A stretch of DNA of 64,000 nt from Lachnospiraceae bacterium (GCA_017427685.1 JAFRSH010000006.1:62001-126000), one strand, 5' to 3'. Positions 33,996 through 43,184 are shown, counted from the stretch's first letter. The notes: generated by a model not told the origin, from the letters alone. A program made the numbers and translations.

Positions 33996-35795
33996 TCAAG
34001 CGTTCTCGGTTCCCTTCTTCTTGACAATCGCATATGCATATGTGCAGATGGAAGGATTCTCAACACAGAAGATCCTGATCTCGAATACACCCTCTTTGGC
34101 GGGTGCGGTATATACGCCTTCGGCTGTGATCTCACCGCTGCCCTCTTCCGTGAGTTCGTATGAAACACTGCACTTGTCCATGTTATTGAAGTTGACATTG
34201 AAGAAGTAGCTGTCCTTCGTACCAAGGATGACAGTGGGCGTTTCAACAGTGATGCTCTTGTCGGACGTGCTCTCAAGAAGTCCGAGATCGTTGCCCGAAG
34301 GGAATCTGATAGCAACCCACCTGTATGTGAGCGTGAGGAACTCGGGCTCTTTGCCAAGCTTGGCTGCGACAACAAAGCTGCCCTTGTCATTAAGAACCTT
34401 GACTGCGGTCTCAACATCAGGGATCTTGTCGGAGCCGATATTGAAGAGCTCGGCGTTGCCGTAAACGGTGCTCTTGGAGCTCATTCCGAGAGAAGCGTCT
34501 TCTCCGAACTGCTCATAACCGATCTCGACATAAACATTGCCCTTGCCGAGACCGTGCATGATCTCGCCGGAATACCTGATATCACCGCGTCTGGGCTTGT
34601 CGCCGAGCGGGATCTCAAGTGTGCCGGTAGCAACCTGAAGATGATTCGAAAGAGAGCGGTCCTCCTTTTCCTTGGGAGCGGGAGCGGCCGAAAGATCGGC
34701 TTTGCTGTCAAATACGGGCTTATCGCTGAAGAAAGCGGAGAGTTTCGCTCTTTCAAAATGCTGTGAAGGAGCGGCAATATACTTCTTGCCCTGACCGTCG
34801 CTGATCTTGTCAATGATGTATGCACTTTCTGTCCTCACGAGCTCGAGGCAGGCGAGAACAATATAATCGGTTGTGGAAAGACCTGTTCTGAGTTCGAGGC
34901 TCGCTTTCGCGATCTCTCTGGTTATAAGCGTTTCGGTATCGATATCTATGATGCTGACCTTGATCGAAGGAACATCGGGTATAGCGATCTCGTGACCGTC
35001 AATACTGAGAACAGTGGAACCGGCCTTGATAACAAGCTCGGCACCCTCGACAGGCGTATCCTGTGCCGTGATCCAATACTCTTTCTCAATGAATCCGCCT
35101 TCCTTGAGAGAGATATCGTCAAGCGCAAGAGTGAACTCTCTTCTGTTGCCCTGTGCCGTAAACACGGGAACCTGAAGCACACTCTCGTATGAGAGGTTGA
35201 CATTTCTTCCCGAAAGCTTGTCCGCACGAAGGATGACCTTAGCGGATTTGCCCTGAGGGATCTGTGAAGGGATGATAAGCGTGATCCTGTAATCCTGGTC
35301 GCTGTAGAGACTCTGACGGGCAAGCAGTTCGTTCTCAAGCGAAATGTCCTGCGCCGCATTCTGAGCATCCATCAGAAAAAGATCGTAACTCTCGTTGATC
35401 CTGTTGTACTCGTACTCGGAGCTCTTGTTATCCTGGAAACCAACGGAATAAACGGTATGAACGTTATCCTCCCTGTACTTCAGACAAAGAAGAGCCTTGG
35501 TTCCGGAGATCGAGTCAAATCCGTCGATGGCAGAAAGCTTCTTGACAACGGACGATGCGATCACGATCTCTCTTCCGTAGTCGTCGACTGCCATTCCACT
35601 CTCAACGAGTATCGACAGATCATCAAGACTCAGAACGTTGCATCCGCAAACTATTCCCGAACCGAACATCATGTTATTGACAAACCTTCGTTTGTTATTC
35701 ATGTAGTTCTGTTCTGCCTGGAAATCGGCTGAAGTGAGCATCTTTCCGGCATAATAACGATTTCTTTCGAATGGAAGCAATTGATTGTTTTTCAC
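33996..35795 (-). CDS. CIS fibre- or adaptor-like protein with a FERNRY...GK..T..DF N-terminus
   Basis: This 599-residue protein is the first gene of the CIS transcript. The start is GTG with AGGAGAGG upstream. The N-terminus (FERNRYYAGKMLTSADFQAE, then NNKRRFVNNMMFGSGIV) follows a pattern seen in proteins encoded in several eCIS and related contractile loci, where they are thought to link to fibres or the baseplate. The rest is beta-rich (about 150-590) and ends in an Ig-like domain (TLTYRWVAIRFPSG and YELTEEGSGEITAEGVYTAP). It may be a receptor-binding or surface protein of the particle. Its position away from the baseplate genes is unusual for a fibre. Confidence 0.65.
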   Translation of the reverse strand: MKNNQLLPFERNRYYAGKMLTSADFQAEQNYMNNKRRFVNNMMFGSGIVCGCNVLSLDDLSILVESGMAVDDYGREIVIASSVVKKLSAIDGFDSISGTKALLCLKYREDNVHTVYSVGFQDNKSSEYEYNRINESYDLFLMDAQNAAQDISLENELLARQSLYSDQDYRITLIIPSQIPQGKSAKVILRADKLSGRNVNLSYESVLQVPVFTAQGNRREFTLALDDISLKEGGFIEKEYWITAQDTPVEGAELVIKAGSTVLSIDGHEIAIPDVPSIKVSIIDIDTETLITREIAKASLELRTGLSTTDYIVLACLELVRTESAYIIDKISDGQGKKYIAAPSQHFERAKLSAFFSDKPVFDSKADLSAAPAPKEKEDRSLSNHLQVATGTLEIPLGDKPRRGDIRYSGEIMHGLGKGNVYVEIGYEQFGEDASLGMSSKSTVYGNAELFNIGSDKIPDVETAVKVLNDKGSFVVAAKLGKEPEFLTLTYRWVAIRFPSGNDLGLLESTSDKSITVETPTVILGTKDSYFFNVNFNNMDKCSVSYELTEEGSGEITAEGVYTAPAKEGVFEIRIFCVENPSICTYAYAIVKKKGTENA

Positions 35796-35951
35796 GACAC
35801 ACCTCTCCTATTATTTTGGAATCCGATTCCGAAGTCGGACCCTTACATCGGTAACATACGAATTAAAATTAAAACACCCACACTCTACGATAACATATTA
35901 GGGTTTGTTCTGCAAAAAAAATCGCACCGTCAGCCCAAAAAAAACGACAAA

Positions 35952-35985
35952 CATCCCTCAAACCGCTTCCGCGGTTCAGGGGATG
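35952..35985 (-). terminator. Intrinsic terminator after the ferredoxin gene
   Basis: On the minus strand a strong GC-rich hairpin (arms CATCCC... and ...GGGATG with a small loop) is followed by TTTGTC and eight T. It ends the unit of the ferredoxin gene and separates it from the CIS block, which must then have its own promoter between 35796 and 35951. I see only a weak -10-like TATGTT there, with no good -35. Confidence 0.8.
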
Positions 35986-35993
35986 CTCTTAAG

Positions 35994-36200
35994 CTACATT
36001 ATCTGCTCTTTTACCACTTCCCTGCTCTCGCAGCTCCTAACGCACTCCCCACACTCACAGCAGTCCTGTGAAACGCAGGGAATCGGATGACCCAGCTCGA
36101 TGCTGTATATCATCAGAATGTTGTTGCGATCGCATGCCCCGAGGCACTCGCAACAGCCGGTGCAGATTCCTTCCTCAACAATTATTCCAACATTCCTCAT
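35994..36200 (-). CDS. Small 2[4Fe-4S] ferredoxin-type protein
   Basis: About 68 residues with two CxxCxxCxxxC clusters (Cys13, 16, 19, 23 and Cys47, 50, 53, 57), plus extra Cys at 17, 42 and 48. The usual Pro after the last Cys of each motif is absent. I chose the ATG at 36198-36200, six bases after a G6 ribosome site, over the upstream TTG at 36227. It should carry electrons in anaerobic metabolism, but the partner is unknown. It lies between glgB and the CIS block, ends in the terminator at 35952-35985, and may be an unrelated passenger gene. Confidence 0.78.
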   Translation of the reverse strand: MRNVGIIVEEGICTGCCECLGACDRNNILMIYSIELGHPIPCVSQDCCECGECVRSCESREVVKEQIM

Positions 36201-36323
36201 AGCACGCCCCCCAGTGTCCACCCTCAACCTTTCGGATCAAGGTCTTCGTGTGATTGCGAACATAACAGAACAATTATCAATCGATGTATTTCTCTTTCCT
36301 ATCCCCTATACGCCGTTACTGTT

Positions 36324-38948
36324 TTATTTTCCGGTTTGGTCACCCTTTTTTGCTTTTACCGTCCCGGACTTTTCCTTCGTAACTTTTCCCTTTGTTACTT
36401 TTTCCTTTACAACTGTTTCTTTTGTATCTTTTTCTTTTATGACTTTTTCTTTCTTGGCTTTGATCTTGGGTTCCGCGGCGGGTCTTTCGGTCTTTGCCTT
36501 TTTGACTGCCTTTGTAACCGCAGGTTTAACAGCCTTTTCCTCCGTTTTGTTTTTCTTTTCTACCGCCTTTTCGGTTTTGGCGGTTTTCACCGCTTTTTCA
36601 GCCTTGACAGGCTTTTCTGCGGGTTTCTCCGCTTTCTTCGGCTTCACTGTCTTCTCTGTCTTGGCCGGTTTGGCGGGCTTTTCTGCCTTCTTTTGTGTCT
36701 TGGCAGGCTTAGCGTCCTTCTTCGCGGGCTTTTCGCCTTCCCCTGCGGGAGTACAGGTAAATACCGTCATCCCCAGAGGCGGGAGCTTGATCACGATCGA
36801 ATCCTGCCATCCGTCCTTTTCTACGGGCTCGGAGGTCTTGGTCCTCACGTTCACATGACCCGATCCGCCGTATTTAACGGCATCACTTGAAAGTATCTCT
36901 TTGTATGTACCCGGGAAGGGAACCGCCTGCCTGTAGTCGTTATATTCCACCGGAGTGAAATTGAACGCGAAGAGCAGTGTCTCTTCCGGTTTACGTGTCT
37001 TTCTGATGAAGCTGACGATACTGTGGTCGGCATCAAGACATCCGAGCCACTTAAATCCGTCGGGATCGCAGTCAAGTTCGGTAAATGCCGGCATATCGCG
37101 ATACATCTTGTTAAGTGTCGCAACATAATCGGACAACTTCGAATGAAGCGGATCGTCAAGCAGATCCCAGTCGAGGCTTCTGTTTTCGGCCCACTCTCTG
37201 ATCTGGCCGAATTCCTGACCCATGAACAGGAGCTTCTTTCCGGGATGTCCCATCATGAAGCCGTATGCCGCACGCAGGTTCGCGAACTTGTCGGAGATCT
37301 CTCCGGGCATCTTGTTGATCATCGAGCCCTTGCCGTGTACTACCTCGTCATGGGAGAGCACGAGCACAAAATCTTCGCTGTAGGCGTACATCATGCTGAA
37401 CGTCAGCTGTCCGTGGCAACCCTTTCTGAAAAGAGGATCCTGACGCATATACGATGTGAAGTCATTCATCCAGCCCATGTTCCACTTGAGGTCGAATCCG
37501 AGTCCGTCTTCCTCGACGGGCTTCGTAACGTTCGGCCATGCCGTGGATTCTTCGGCAATGATGAGCGCTCCGTTGTTCTTCTTGTGGAAGATCGAATTAA
37601 GGTGTTTCAAAAGCTCGATCGCTTCGAGGTTTTCCTTGCCGCCGTACCTGTTGGGGAGCCACTCTCCGTCCTTACGACCGTAGTCAAGGTAAAGCATCGA
37701 CGCAACGGCATCCATCCTGATACCGTCGGCGTGGTATTTCTCTGTCCAAAACAGTACGCTTGCGATCAGGAAGTTCGAAACCTCGGGGCGTCCGAAATCA
37801 AAGATCAGTGTACCCCAGTCGGGATGCTCGCCGAGTCTCCTGTCGGGATGCTCGTAAAGACATGTTCCGTCGAATCCGGCAAGTGCGAAGGAGTCTCTGG
37901 GGAAGTGAGCGGGTACCCAGTCAAGGATAACTCCGATCCCTTCGTTGTGCATATGATCGATGAACGCCATGAAATCCTGCGGCGTGCCGTATCTCGAGGT
38001 GGGGGCGAAATAACCGGTCACCTGATAACCCCACGAACCGTCAAACGGGTGCTCCATAACAGGAAGGAGCTCTATGTGGGTGTAACCCATCTTTTTGACA
38101 TACTTGGAAAGCAGCTTCGCCGTCTCCGCATATGAGTAGAAGTCGTTGTCGCCGTCTCCCTTTCTCATCCAGGATCCGAGATGAACTTCGTAGATCGACA
38201 TGGGGCTCTTGGTGATATCGAGCTTCTTTCTGTCCTCCATGTACTTGCCGTCTTTCCACTCGTAGTCGAGAGTTGTTACGACAGAAGCATTCCCGGGTCT
38301 CATCTCGGTGGCGTTTGCATAAGGATCGGCCTTGAGGTATGTGAGTCCGCTCTGCGCCTTGATCTCAAACTTGTACATGGCTCCCTCGGTAAGTCCGGGG
38401 ATAAAGAGTTCGAAGATACCGGCCGCGCGAAGCTTCCTCATGGGATGACGCCTGCCGTCCCATGTATTGAAGTCGCCGACGACACTCACGCGCTGCGCGT
38501 TAGGTGCCCATACGGCGAAATATGTTCCTTTAACTCTGTTGATGGTGCGTACATGCGCTCCGAGCTTGTCGTAGATCTCGTAGTGGACCCCGCGGATAAA
38601 CCTGTCCTCGTCCTCCTCGGAGATCTGCTTGGAAAAACTGTAGGGATCGTATATAAGCGCCTTCGAGTCGTCTCTGTAGGTGATGTCAAGCTTGTAGGTT
38701 CCGATCTTGCCTTTCTCGATAAGGACAGAGAAATTACCCGAATCATCAACGCTCGTCATGGGGTACTCGGTCTTACCGACCACAACTCCGACCTCTCTGG
38801 CCGTGGGAAGGAAAGCGTTTACAAGAGTTCCCTCGCCGGTCTCATGCGGACCCAGCCACGAATGCGGATCATCATGTTCGGAGTATATAAGCGCCTCCAT
38901 GGCACCCCAGTTCATGTACTTGTACAGAACATCGTTCTCTTCAACCAT
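36324..38948 (-). CDS. glgB: 1,4-alpha-glucan branching enzyme with lysine-rich C-terminal tail
   Basis: About 874 residues. An N-terminal CBM48 region (TYFAVWAPNAQRVSVVGDFN) leads to a GH13 barrel with the catalytic Asp in DGIRMDAVASMLYLDYGR, Glu in LIIAEESTAW and Asp in VLSHDEVVHGK. It makes alpha-1,6 branches in glycogen. I use the ATG at 38946-38948, eight bases after AGGAGG, since the longer start would overlap that site. About 140 extra C-terminal residues are almost all Lys, Ala, Pro, Glu and Thr, histone H1-like. Branching enzymes normally end after the small beta domain, so this is an added tail. No other glg gene lies nearby. Confidence 0.93.
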   Translation of the reverse strand: MVEENDVLYKYMNWGAMEALIYSEHDDPHSWLGPHETGEGTLVNAFLPTAREVGVVVGKTEYPMTSVDDSGNFSVLIEKGKIGTYKLDITYRDDSKALIYDPYSFSKQISEEDEDRFIRGVHYEIYDKLGAHVRTINRVKGTYFAVWAPNAQRVSVVGDFNTWDGRRHPMRKLRAAGIFELFIPGLTEGAMYKFEIKAQSGLTYLKADPYANATEMRPGNASVVTTLDYEWKDGKYMEDRKKLDITKSPMSIYEVHLGSWMRKGDGDNDFYSYAETAKLLSKYVKKMGYTHIELLPVMEHPFDGSWGYQVTGYFAPTSRYGTPQDFMAFIDHMHNEGIGVILDWVPAHFPRDSFALAGFDGTCLYEHPDRRLGEHPDWGTLIFDFGRPEVSNFLIASVLFWTEKYHADGIRMDAVASMLYLDYGRKDGEWLPNRYGGKENLEAIELLKHLNSIFHKKNNGALIIAEESTAWPNVTKPVEEDGLGFDLKWNMGWMNDFTSYMRQDPLFRKGCHGQLTFSMMYAYSEDFVLVLSHDEVVHGKGSMINKMPGEISDKFANLRAAYGFMMGHPGKKLLFMGQEFGQIREWAENRSLDWDLLDDPLHSKLSDYVATLNKMYRDMPAFTELDCDPDGFKWLGCLDADHSIVSFIRKTRKPEETLLFAFNFTPVEYNDYRQAVPFPGTYKEILSSDAVKYGGSGHVNVRTKTSEPVEKDGWQDSIVIKLPPLGMTVFTCTPAGEGEKPAKKDAKPAKTQKKAEKPAKPAKTEKTVKPKKAEKPAEKPVKAEKAVKTAKTEKAVEKKNKTEEKAVKPAVTKAVKKAKTERPAAEPKIKAKKEKVIKEKDTKETVVKEKVTKGKVTKEKSGTVKAKKGDQTGK
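36327..36750 (-). repeat. Lysine/alanine/proline-rich coding repeat (GlgB tail)
   Basis: Degenerate KPAK, EKAVK and KEKVTK units encode the C-terminal tail of GlgB. It would be disordered and strongly basic, fit for binding nucleic acid or acidic polymer. The base composition here is richer in A and T than the preceding catalytic part. Confidence 0.8.
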
Positions 38949-38968
38949 GCATAAAACCTCCTGAAAGA

Positions 38969-39898
38969 TTATTCCATGTACCACTCATCCGTTGAAGAAT
39001 CGGCTTCCGGATCCTCCGCAACAACAATACTCTCATCGGACTGTGCGTCGCTGTCGCTGTCTTCTGTTGCAGTAGCAACGGTCTGATTCTGCGATCCGGT
39101 GTATCTTTTAAGCACCGGCTCTATGATGAATGATGACAAAAGAGCAATACCTGCCGGCAATATAAACGGGAAAAGGATGAGTATGCTCGCCAGATCTCCC
39201 GCAAAGCTGAATATAAACCAGAATACCAGCACGATCCCGCCGCCGATTATAAAGGATCCGATAAAATGCTTGATGGATATAAGCATTGCGTTCTTGAACA
39301 GAGCCTTAAGTCCGATGGTGAATCGTGAAAGTATCGGGAATATCCACACCATAATGAACAATACAAAAATACAAACAACCAAAAGCGCGATGTTGAGCAC
39401 GCTCGAGAAGGTCGGATCGTCACCCTGCATGAGATCGATATACCTGAAGTCAAACATCATCAGGATCCCGAAAGCAACAAAGATCAGCGATGCGGGCGCA
39501 CCGGTCTTAAAGTTCACCTTGATGCCGTGGAAGAAAGTCTTTGTGGCATAACCGCGCTCGCGTCTGATGGTCTTGACGATCGTGTAGTAAAGAGCCGCCG
39601 TCGAAGGTCCGATGATCACTCCTCTCACGAGCATCTCGATGATAAGGATAAGATCAAGATCGCGGATAAGGAAGGTGAGTACCTCCATGTCGGTCGTCGC
39701 CTCAACTCCGGAGATCAGTCTGTATGCTTCGTAAGCAGCCTCGGGGTCCGTTCCGAACGCCGTCATTCTCGAAAGTACAAAGAATATCCAAACCACGGGC
39801 AGACAGAACAGGCACCAGAGCACGCTCAGCCATATCATATCAACAACTTTGTTTATCCCCGTCATTACTTTGCTGTCGGGGCTCAGTAAATTTGCCAT
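38969..39898 (-). CDS. YesL-family (DUF624) membrane protein
   Basis: This 309-residue protein has five or six membrane segments. Its opening segment (IWLSVLWCLFCLPVVW) and the GPSTAALYYTIVKTIRRERG stretch are the family hallmarks of DUF624/YesL. The C-terminus is a Ser/Asp-rich cytoplasmic tail. YesL-like genes often sit beside carbohydrate transporters; here glgB follows 20 bases downstream. Function is unknown, and it is likely in one unit with the AI-2E-family gene 16 bases upstream. Confidence 0.82.
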   Translation of the reverse strand: MANLLSPDSKVMTGINKVVDMIWLSVLWCLFCLPVVWIFFVLSRMTAFGTDPEAAYEAYRLISGVEATTDMEVLTFLIRDLDLILIIEMLVRGVIIGPSTAALYYTIVKTIRRERGYATKTFFHGIKVNFKTGAPASLIFVAFGILMMFDFRYIDLMQGDDPTFSSVLNIALLVVCIFVLFIMVWIFPILSRFTIGLKALFKNAMLISIKHFIGSFIIGGGIVLVFWFIFSFAGDLASILILFPFILPAGIALLSSFIIEPVLKRYTGSQNQTVATATEDSDSDAQSDESIVVAEDPEADSSTDEWYME

Positions 39899-39914
39899 AC
39901 CTTAAAAAATCCTC

Positions 39915-41273
39915 TCAATCCTTGTTTTCTTCCTCTTCGGGTTCTTCCGTTTCTTTGGGACCCGAAACGCTTATGCCTGCTGCTCCCGTATTCCCCCCGG
40001 TGCTGACGACTACCATCTCGGTCTCGTCAACGCTGTCGATAGACAGATACTCTTCAGTTTTGGTCGGCAGGCCCTTCTTGTGAAGTCGTTCGTCGGTGAT
40101 CTCCCCAAAGATCATGTGCAGACATGCCATCGCGGGAACGCCGAGAAGGAGTCCCAGGATTCCGAACAGACTTCCGAATACGACACAAGAGAACAGAACC
40201 CAAAACGCCGAAAGCCCGATCGAGTCCCCGACGATCTTGGGATCAAGTATATTGCAGTCGATCTGCTGGAGCACAATGATAAAGATCACAAACCAAAGGC
40301 ACTGAAGCGGATCGACAAAGAGTATCAAAAGTGCACTCGGAACCGCGCCGATATACGGTCCGAAGAACGGGATGAGGTTCGTCACTCCGACGATAACACT
40401 GATAAGAGCCACATAAGGGAAATTAAACAGCGTCATGCCGACAAAGCAGAGTACTCCGACGATCGCGCTGTCAAGGATCTTGCCCGTGATCGCACCGGTG
40501 AACTTGTGGTGACAGGCTCTTGCGGTTCTGATGATCCTGTTCGCCTTCCTGCGCTTAAAAGTCGCAAATACAAACTTCTTCGTGCTGGCGGTAAACCTCT
40601 CCTTTGAGAGAAGGATGTAGATACTGAACACGAATCCGATGACTATGTTGTAGATGATACCGAACACGCTCAGCACGCCGGATGCCACCGATCCGATCAG
40701 TCCGCCGGCGAATGAGAACAGTCCGTTCTCAACAAAATCCTCGATCCATGCGGTTATCTTCTCAACAACGGTCGCAAGCGCGTTGCCGAACCACGATCCG
40801 TCGCCTACCGTTGTCTTAAACCATTCAAGGAAGTTCTCGGCCTGACCGGGCACTTCTTCAACAAGCCTGTCCACCGTCGCGGTAATCTCGGGGACAAGCA
40901 TGTAAACCAGCACACCGAAAATGAGAACGACGACTATAAGCGTGAGCAGGAGACTGACGCCCTTTGAAAATGAGAGCGCACGTTTCTTTTTCTTGACCCT
41001 CTTGAGCAGAAAATGCGAAATCTTTCTGTCAAAGAACGACATCAGAGGGTTCATGACATAAGCCATGATCCCGCCCACGAGTACGGGTGCAAGCGCGGAC
41101 ATAAGACTGCCGAGCGTATCGAGGAAATCATCCTTCTGCACAAAAAGGAATATGAGCAGAACGGCAGCCGCTATAACCAGGAATGCCATTACTCCCCATA
41201 CTGTATATTTCCTCCATGTGCCGCCTCCTCTGCGGTCCACGATGATCTTCTCGTTTGAGTCTTTCTTCTCCAT
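39915..41273 (-). CDS. AI-2E family (DUF20/TqsA-like) membrane transporter
   Basis: This 452-residue protein has about eight membrane segments and the family motifs PVLVGGIMAYVMNPL near the start and VTNLIPFFGPYIGAVPSALL later, then GSLFGILGLLLGVPAMA. Members include TqsA-type exporters and sodium/proton-linked transporters, so the substrate cannot be told. The acidic C-terminal tail is not conserved. It is followed by the YesL gene and preceded by xpt. Confidence 0.87.
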   Translation of the reverse strand: MEKKDSNEKIIVDRRGGGTWRKYTVWGVMAFLVIAAAVLLIFLFVQKDDFLDTLGSLMSALAPVLVGGIMAYVMNPLMSFFDRKISHFLLKRVKKKKRALSFSKGVSLLLTLIVVVLIFGVLVYMLVPEITATVDRLVEEVPGQAENFLEWFKTTVGDGSWFGNALATVVEKITAWIEDFVENGLFSFAGGLIGSVASGVLSVFGIIYNIVIGFVFSIYILLSKERFTASTKKFVFATFKRRKANRIIRTARACHHKFTGAITGKILDSAIVGVLCFVGMTLFNFPYVALISVIVGVTNLIPFFGPYIGAVPSALLILFVDPLQCLWFVIFIIVLQQIDCNILDPKIVGDSIGLSAFWVLFSCVVFGSLFGILGLLLGVPAMACLHMIFGEITDERLHKKGLPTKTEEYLSIDSVDETEMVVVSTGGNTGAAGISVSGPKETEEPEEEENKD

Positions 41274-41330
41274 AAAAGCTCTGTACCCTGTCCTTTATCC
41301 TTTTATGTACATGATCTTAATGATCCGGTA

Positions 41331-41915
41331 TCATTCTTCTCTGAATGTAACGGTTCCCGCAACGTCGTCCATCGATTCGACTATAGCGAGCGAATGAAGC
41401 GGGATCCCCATGTTTCTGATGATCTGTCCGCCGTTCTGAAATCCCTTCTCGATAACGATACCGATCCCTTCCACCGTCGCTCCGGCACTTTTGACAATAT
41501 CGGTAAGTCCCATGAGAGCACAGCCGTTGGCAAGGAAATCGTCAATGATGATAACGTGATCGTCACTGCTCAGATACTTCTTGGAAACGATCACATCGTA
41601 TACTCTTTTGTGGGTGAAGGATTCGATCTTGGTGACATAAGAATCGCCCTCGAGATTGATGCTCTGAGATTTCTTGGCGAATACTACCGGAACATTACCG
41701 AAGTACCTTGCCGCAACACAAGCCACGGCAATCCCCGATGCCTCTATCGTGAGGATCTTCGTACACCTGACTCCATTAAAGAGTCTGGCGAACTCTTTTC
41801 CTATCTCGTCCAGCAGCTCCACATCGATCTGATGATTAAGAAAACTGTCCACCTTCAGAACGTTACCCGCCTTAACGATACCGTCCTTCGCGATCCTTTC
41901 CTGTAAAAGCCGCAT
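41331..41915 (-). CDS. xpt: Xanthine phosphoribosyltransferase
   Basis: This 194-residue protein has the size and motifs of Xpt: the PRPP-binding loop [17 protein letters not shown], and the [16 protein letters not shown] and [16 protein letters not shown] segments. It converts xanthine and PRPP to XMP in purine salvage. Firmicute xpt genes are often under a purine riboswitch; I see none in the 250-base leader. A short hairpin (GTCGG / CCGAC, 41938-41953) lies between the putative promoter and the GGAGGGGG ribosome site. The next gene in the same direction is the AI-2E-family transporter. Confidence 0.93.
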   Translation of the reverse strand: MRLLQERIAKDGIVKAGNVLKVDSFLNHQIDVELLDEIGKEFARLFNGVRCTKILTIEASGIAVACVAARYFGNVPVVFAKKSQSINLEGDSYVTKIESFTHKRVYDVIVSKKYLSSDDHVIIIDDFLANGCALMGLTDIVKSAGATVEGIGIVIEKGFQNGGQIIRNMGIPLHSLAIVESMDDVAGTVTFREE

Positions 41916-41981
41916 GACACAAATCCCCCTCCGCGCTGTCGGTTCTTTCCGACTGCGTCTGTCTTATACTATACATAGTTG

Positions 41982-42010
41982 AGTTTATCACATCCATGTT
42001 CTCTTTACAA
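41982..42010 (-). promoter_or_regulatory. Putative promoter for xpt
   Basis: On the minus strand: -35 TTGTAA (42005-42010), a 17-base spacer, -10 TAAACT (41982-41987). A second possible -10 (TATAGT, 41968-41973) lies downstream. Moderate match only. The gap 41916-42178 also holds the divergent promoter at 42108-42136 and nothing else that I can identify. Confidence 0.4.
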
Positions 42011-42107
42011 GATTGGTTTATTTGACAACAGCCCGTCTTTCATACACAAAAAGTGATTATGGGCAATATGCACAAAAATGAGGGGTTCGATTCGTGAAAA
42101 TCGCACA

Positions 42108-42136
42108 TAGACATTATGCTTTTCGGATGATATGAT
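42108..42136 (+). promoter_or_regulatory. Promoter for the DUF5688-like gene
   Basis: TAGACA (42108-42113), 17-base spacer, TATGAT (42131-42136), with a TG extension just before the -10. Good match to sigma-A consensus and about 43 bases upstream of the ATG. Confidence 0.6.
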
Positions 42137-42178
42137 TCTGAACAGGATCACCGCCGCTTTCCGAAAGAAAGAGGTTAA

Positions 42179-43141
42179 ATGAACGTTTCATCAGCACCCG
42201 TCCTCGATATGGACGGATTCATCCACGCATTGGTACAGAGCGTTTCTTCGTTACTTGGTCCCGAAGTCGAGATCACCACTTCCGAGCAGAGAAAGAACAA
42301 CCAGGTCACATATCCCTGCATCACACTCAGGCACCCCGATCGTCAGCTTTCCCCAAATATCAGGGTCGACGGACTTTTTGCATCCTACAAAAGGGGTCTG
42401 ATCGATATCGACGAGATCAGCGAGAGGATCGGAGCCGCCTACGACAACGCGGACGATGAGAGATCCGAACTCGAGTATCTCTACACCGACCCCGGTAAGC
42501 TTTACGACAGGATCATTTTCAGGCTTGTCAACTACGAACGCAACTACGAGACACTCGACCAATACCCTCATTTCAGGATACTCGATCTTGCCGTCATATT
42601 CTGTCTGACGGTCTCACTTCCCGGCAAGGATTCGGGCGATGTGAAGATCGACCGCAGGATCGCTTCGCTGCTCGGGCTCGACGCCGGACAGCTTCTTTCC
42701 CGTGCCGTCAGGAACACACCGGAGCTTTTCCCCTCATCCTTTAAGAAGATCGACGAGCTTATCCTGGAGATACTGCGCAAGAACAGATTCCCCGAGTCGG
42801 CATTCCCGCTGTTCGCCGGAGACGAGTCCTTCCAATCGCCGATGATGGTCCTCACGAACTCGATCGGTTTCTACGGGGCTTCGGCACTCCTTTATCCCGG
42901 TGTTCTCGAGAAGATCCGTGAAGAACTGGGGTCAGAGTTTTACGTGCTGCCGAGTTCTGTCAACGAGGTCATCATCCTGCCCTCCAACGGGCACGGATCC
43001 GATTACCTTCGGGATATGGTCAGGGAGGTCAATCAAACGACAGTTCCTCCCGAGGAGATCCTTTCGGACAACATCTACAGCTACCCGAAAGATTTCGACT
43101 CTTCCGTTATCGGTCCCCTGTTCGCAAACGCCCTCGAATGA
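42179..43141 (+). CDS. DUF5688-like protein
   Basis: This 320-residue soluble protein matches the DUF5688 pattern by eye: MMVLTNSIGFYGASALLYPG, VLEKIREELGSEFYVLPSS and VNEVIILPSNG at the C-terminal part. The family is common in Lachnospiraceae and often found next to phage, mobile or toxin-related genes, but the function is unknown. It has its own promoter and ends at the terminator at 43149-43176. The neighbours (xpt and upp) face the other way, so it is a single-gene unit. Confidence 0.72.
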   Translation: MNVSSAPVLDMDGFIHALVQSVSSLLGPEVEITTSEQRKNNQVTYPCITLRHPDRQLSPNIRVDGLFASYKRGLIDIDEISERIGAAYDNADDERSELEYLYTDPGKLYDRIIFRLVNYERNYETLDQYPHFRILDLAVIFCLTVSLPGKDSGDVKIDRRIASLLGLDAGQLLSRAVRNTPELFPSSFKKIDELILEILRKNRFPESAFPLFAGDESFQSPMMVLTNSIGFYGASALLYPGVLEKIREELGSEFYVLPSSVNEVIILPSNGHGSDYLRDMVREVNQTTVPPEEILSDNIYSYPKDFDSSVIGPLFANALE

Positions 43142-43148
43142 CGATCAA

Positions 43149-43176
43149 AAAACTCCTTCCGCCCGGAAGGAGTTTT
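43149..43176. terminator. Bidirectional terminator between DUF5688-like gene and upp
   Basis: Perfect 12-bp stem (AAAACTCCTTCC / GGAAGGAGTTTT) with a four-base loop. T-runs follow on both strands, and two convergent genes end beside it. Confidence 0.85.
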
Positions 43177-43184
43177 GTTGTTTG

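Noticed and set aside
1..35795. Prophage or R-type tailocin instead of a contractile injection system
   Set aside because: No terminase, portal, capsid, integrase, holin or endolysin is visible. DUF4255, PAAR-like DUF4280, CIS AAA+ ATPase and CIS_tube genes point to eCIS.
41916..42178. Purine riboswitch ahead of xpt
   Set aside because: I looked for the conserved core in the leader on the minus strand and found none; only a small GTCGG/CCGAC hairpin is present.
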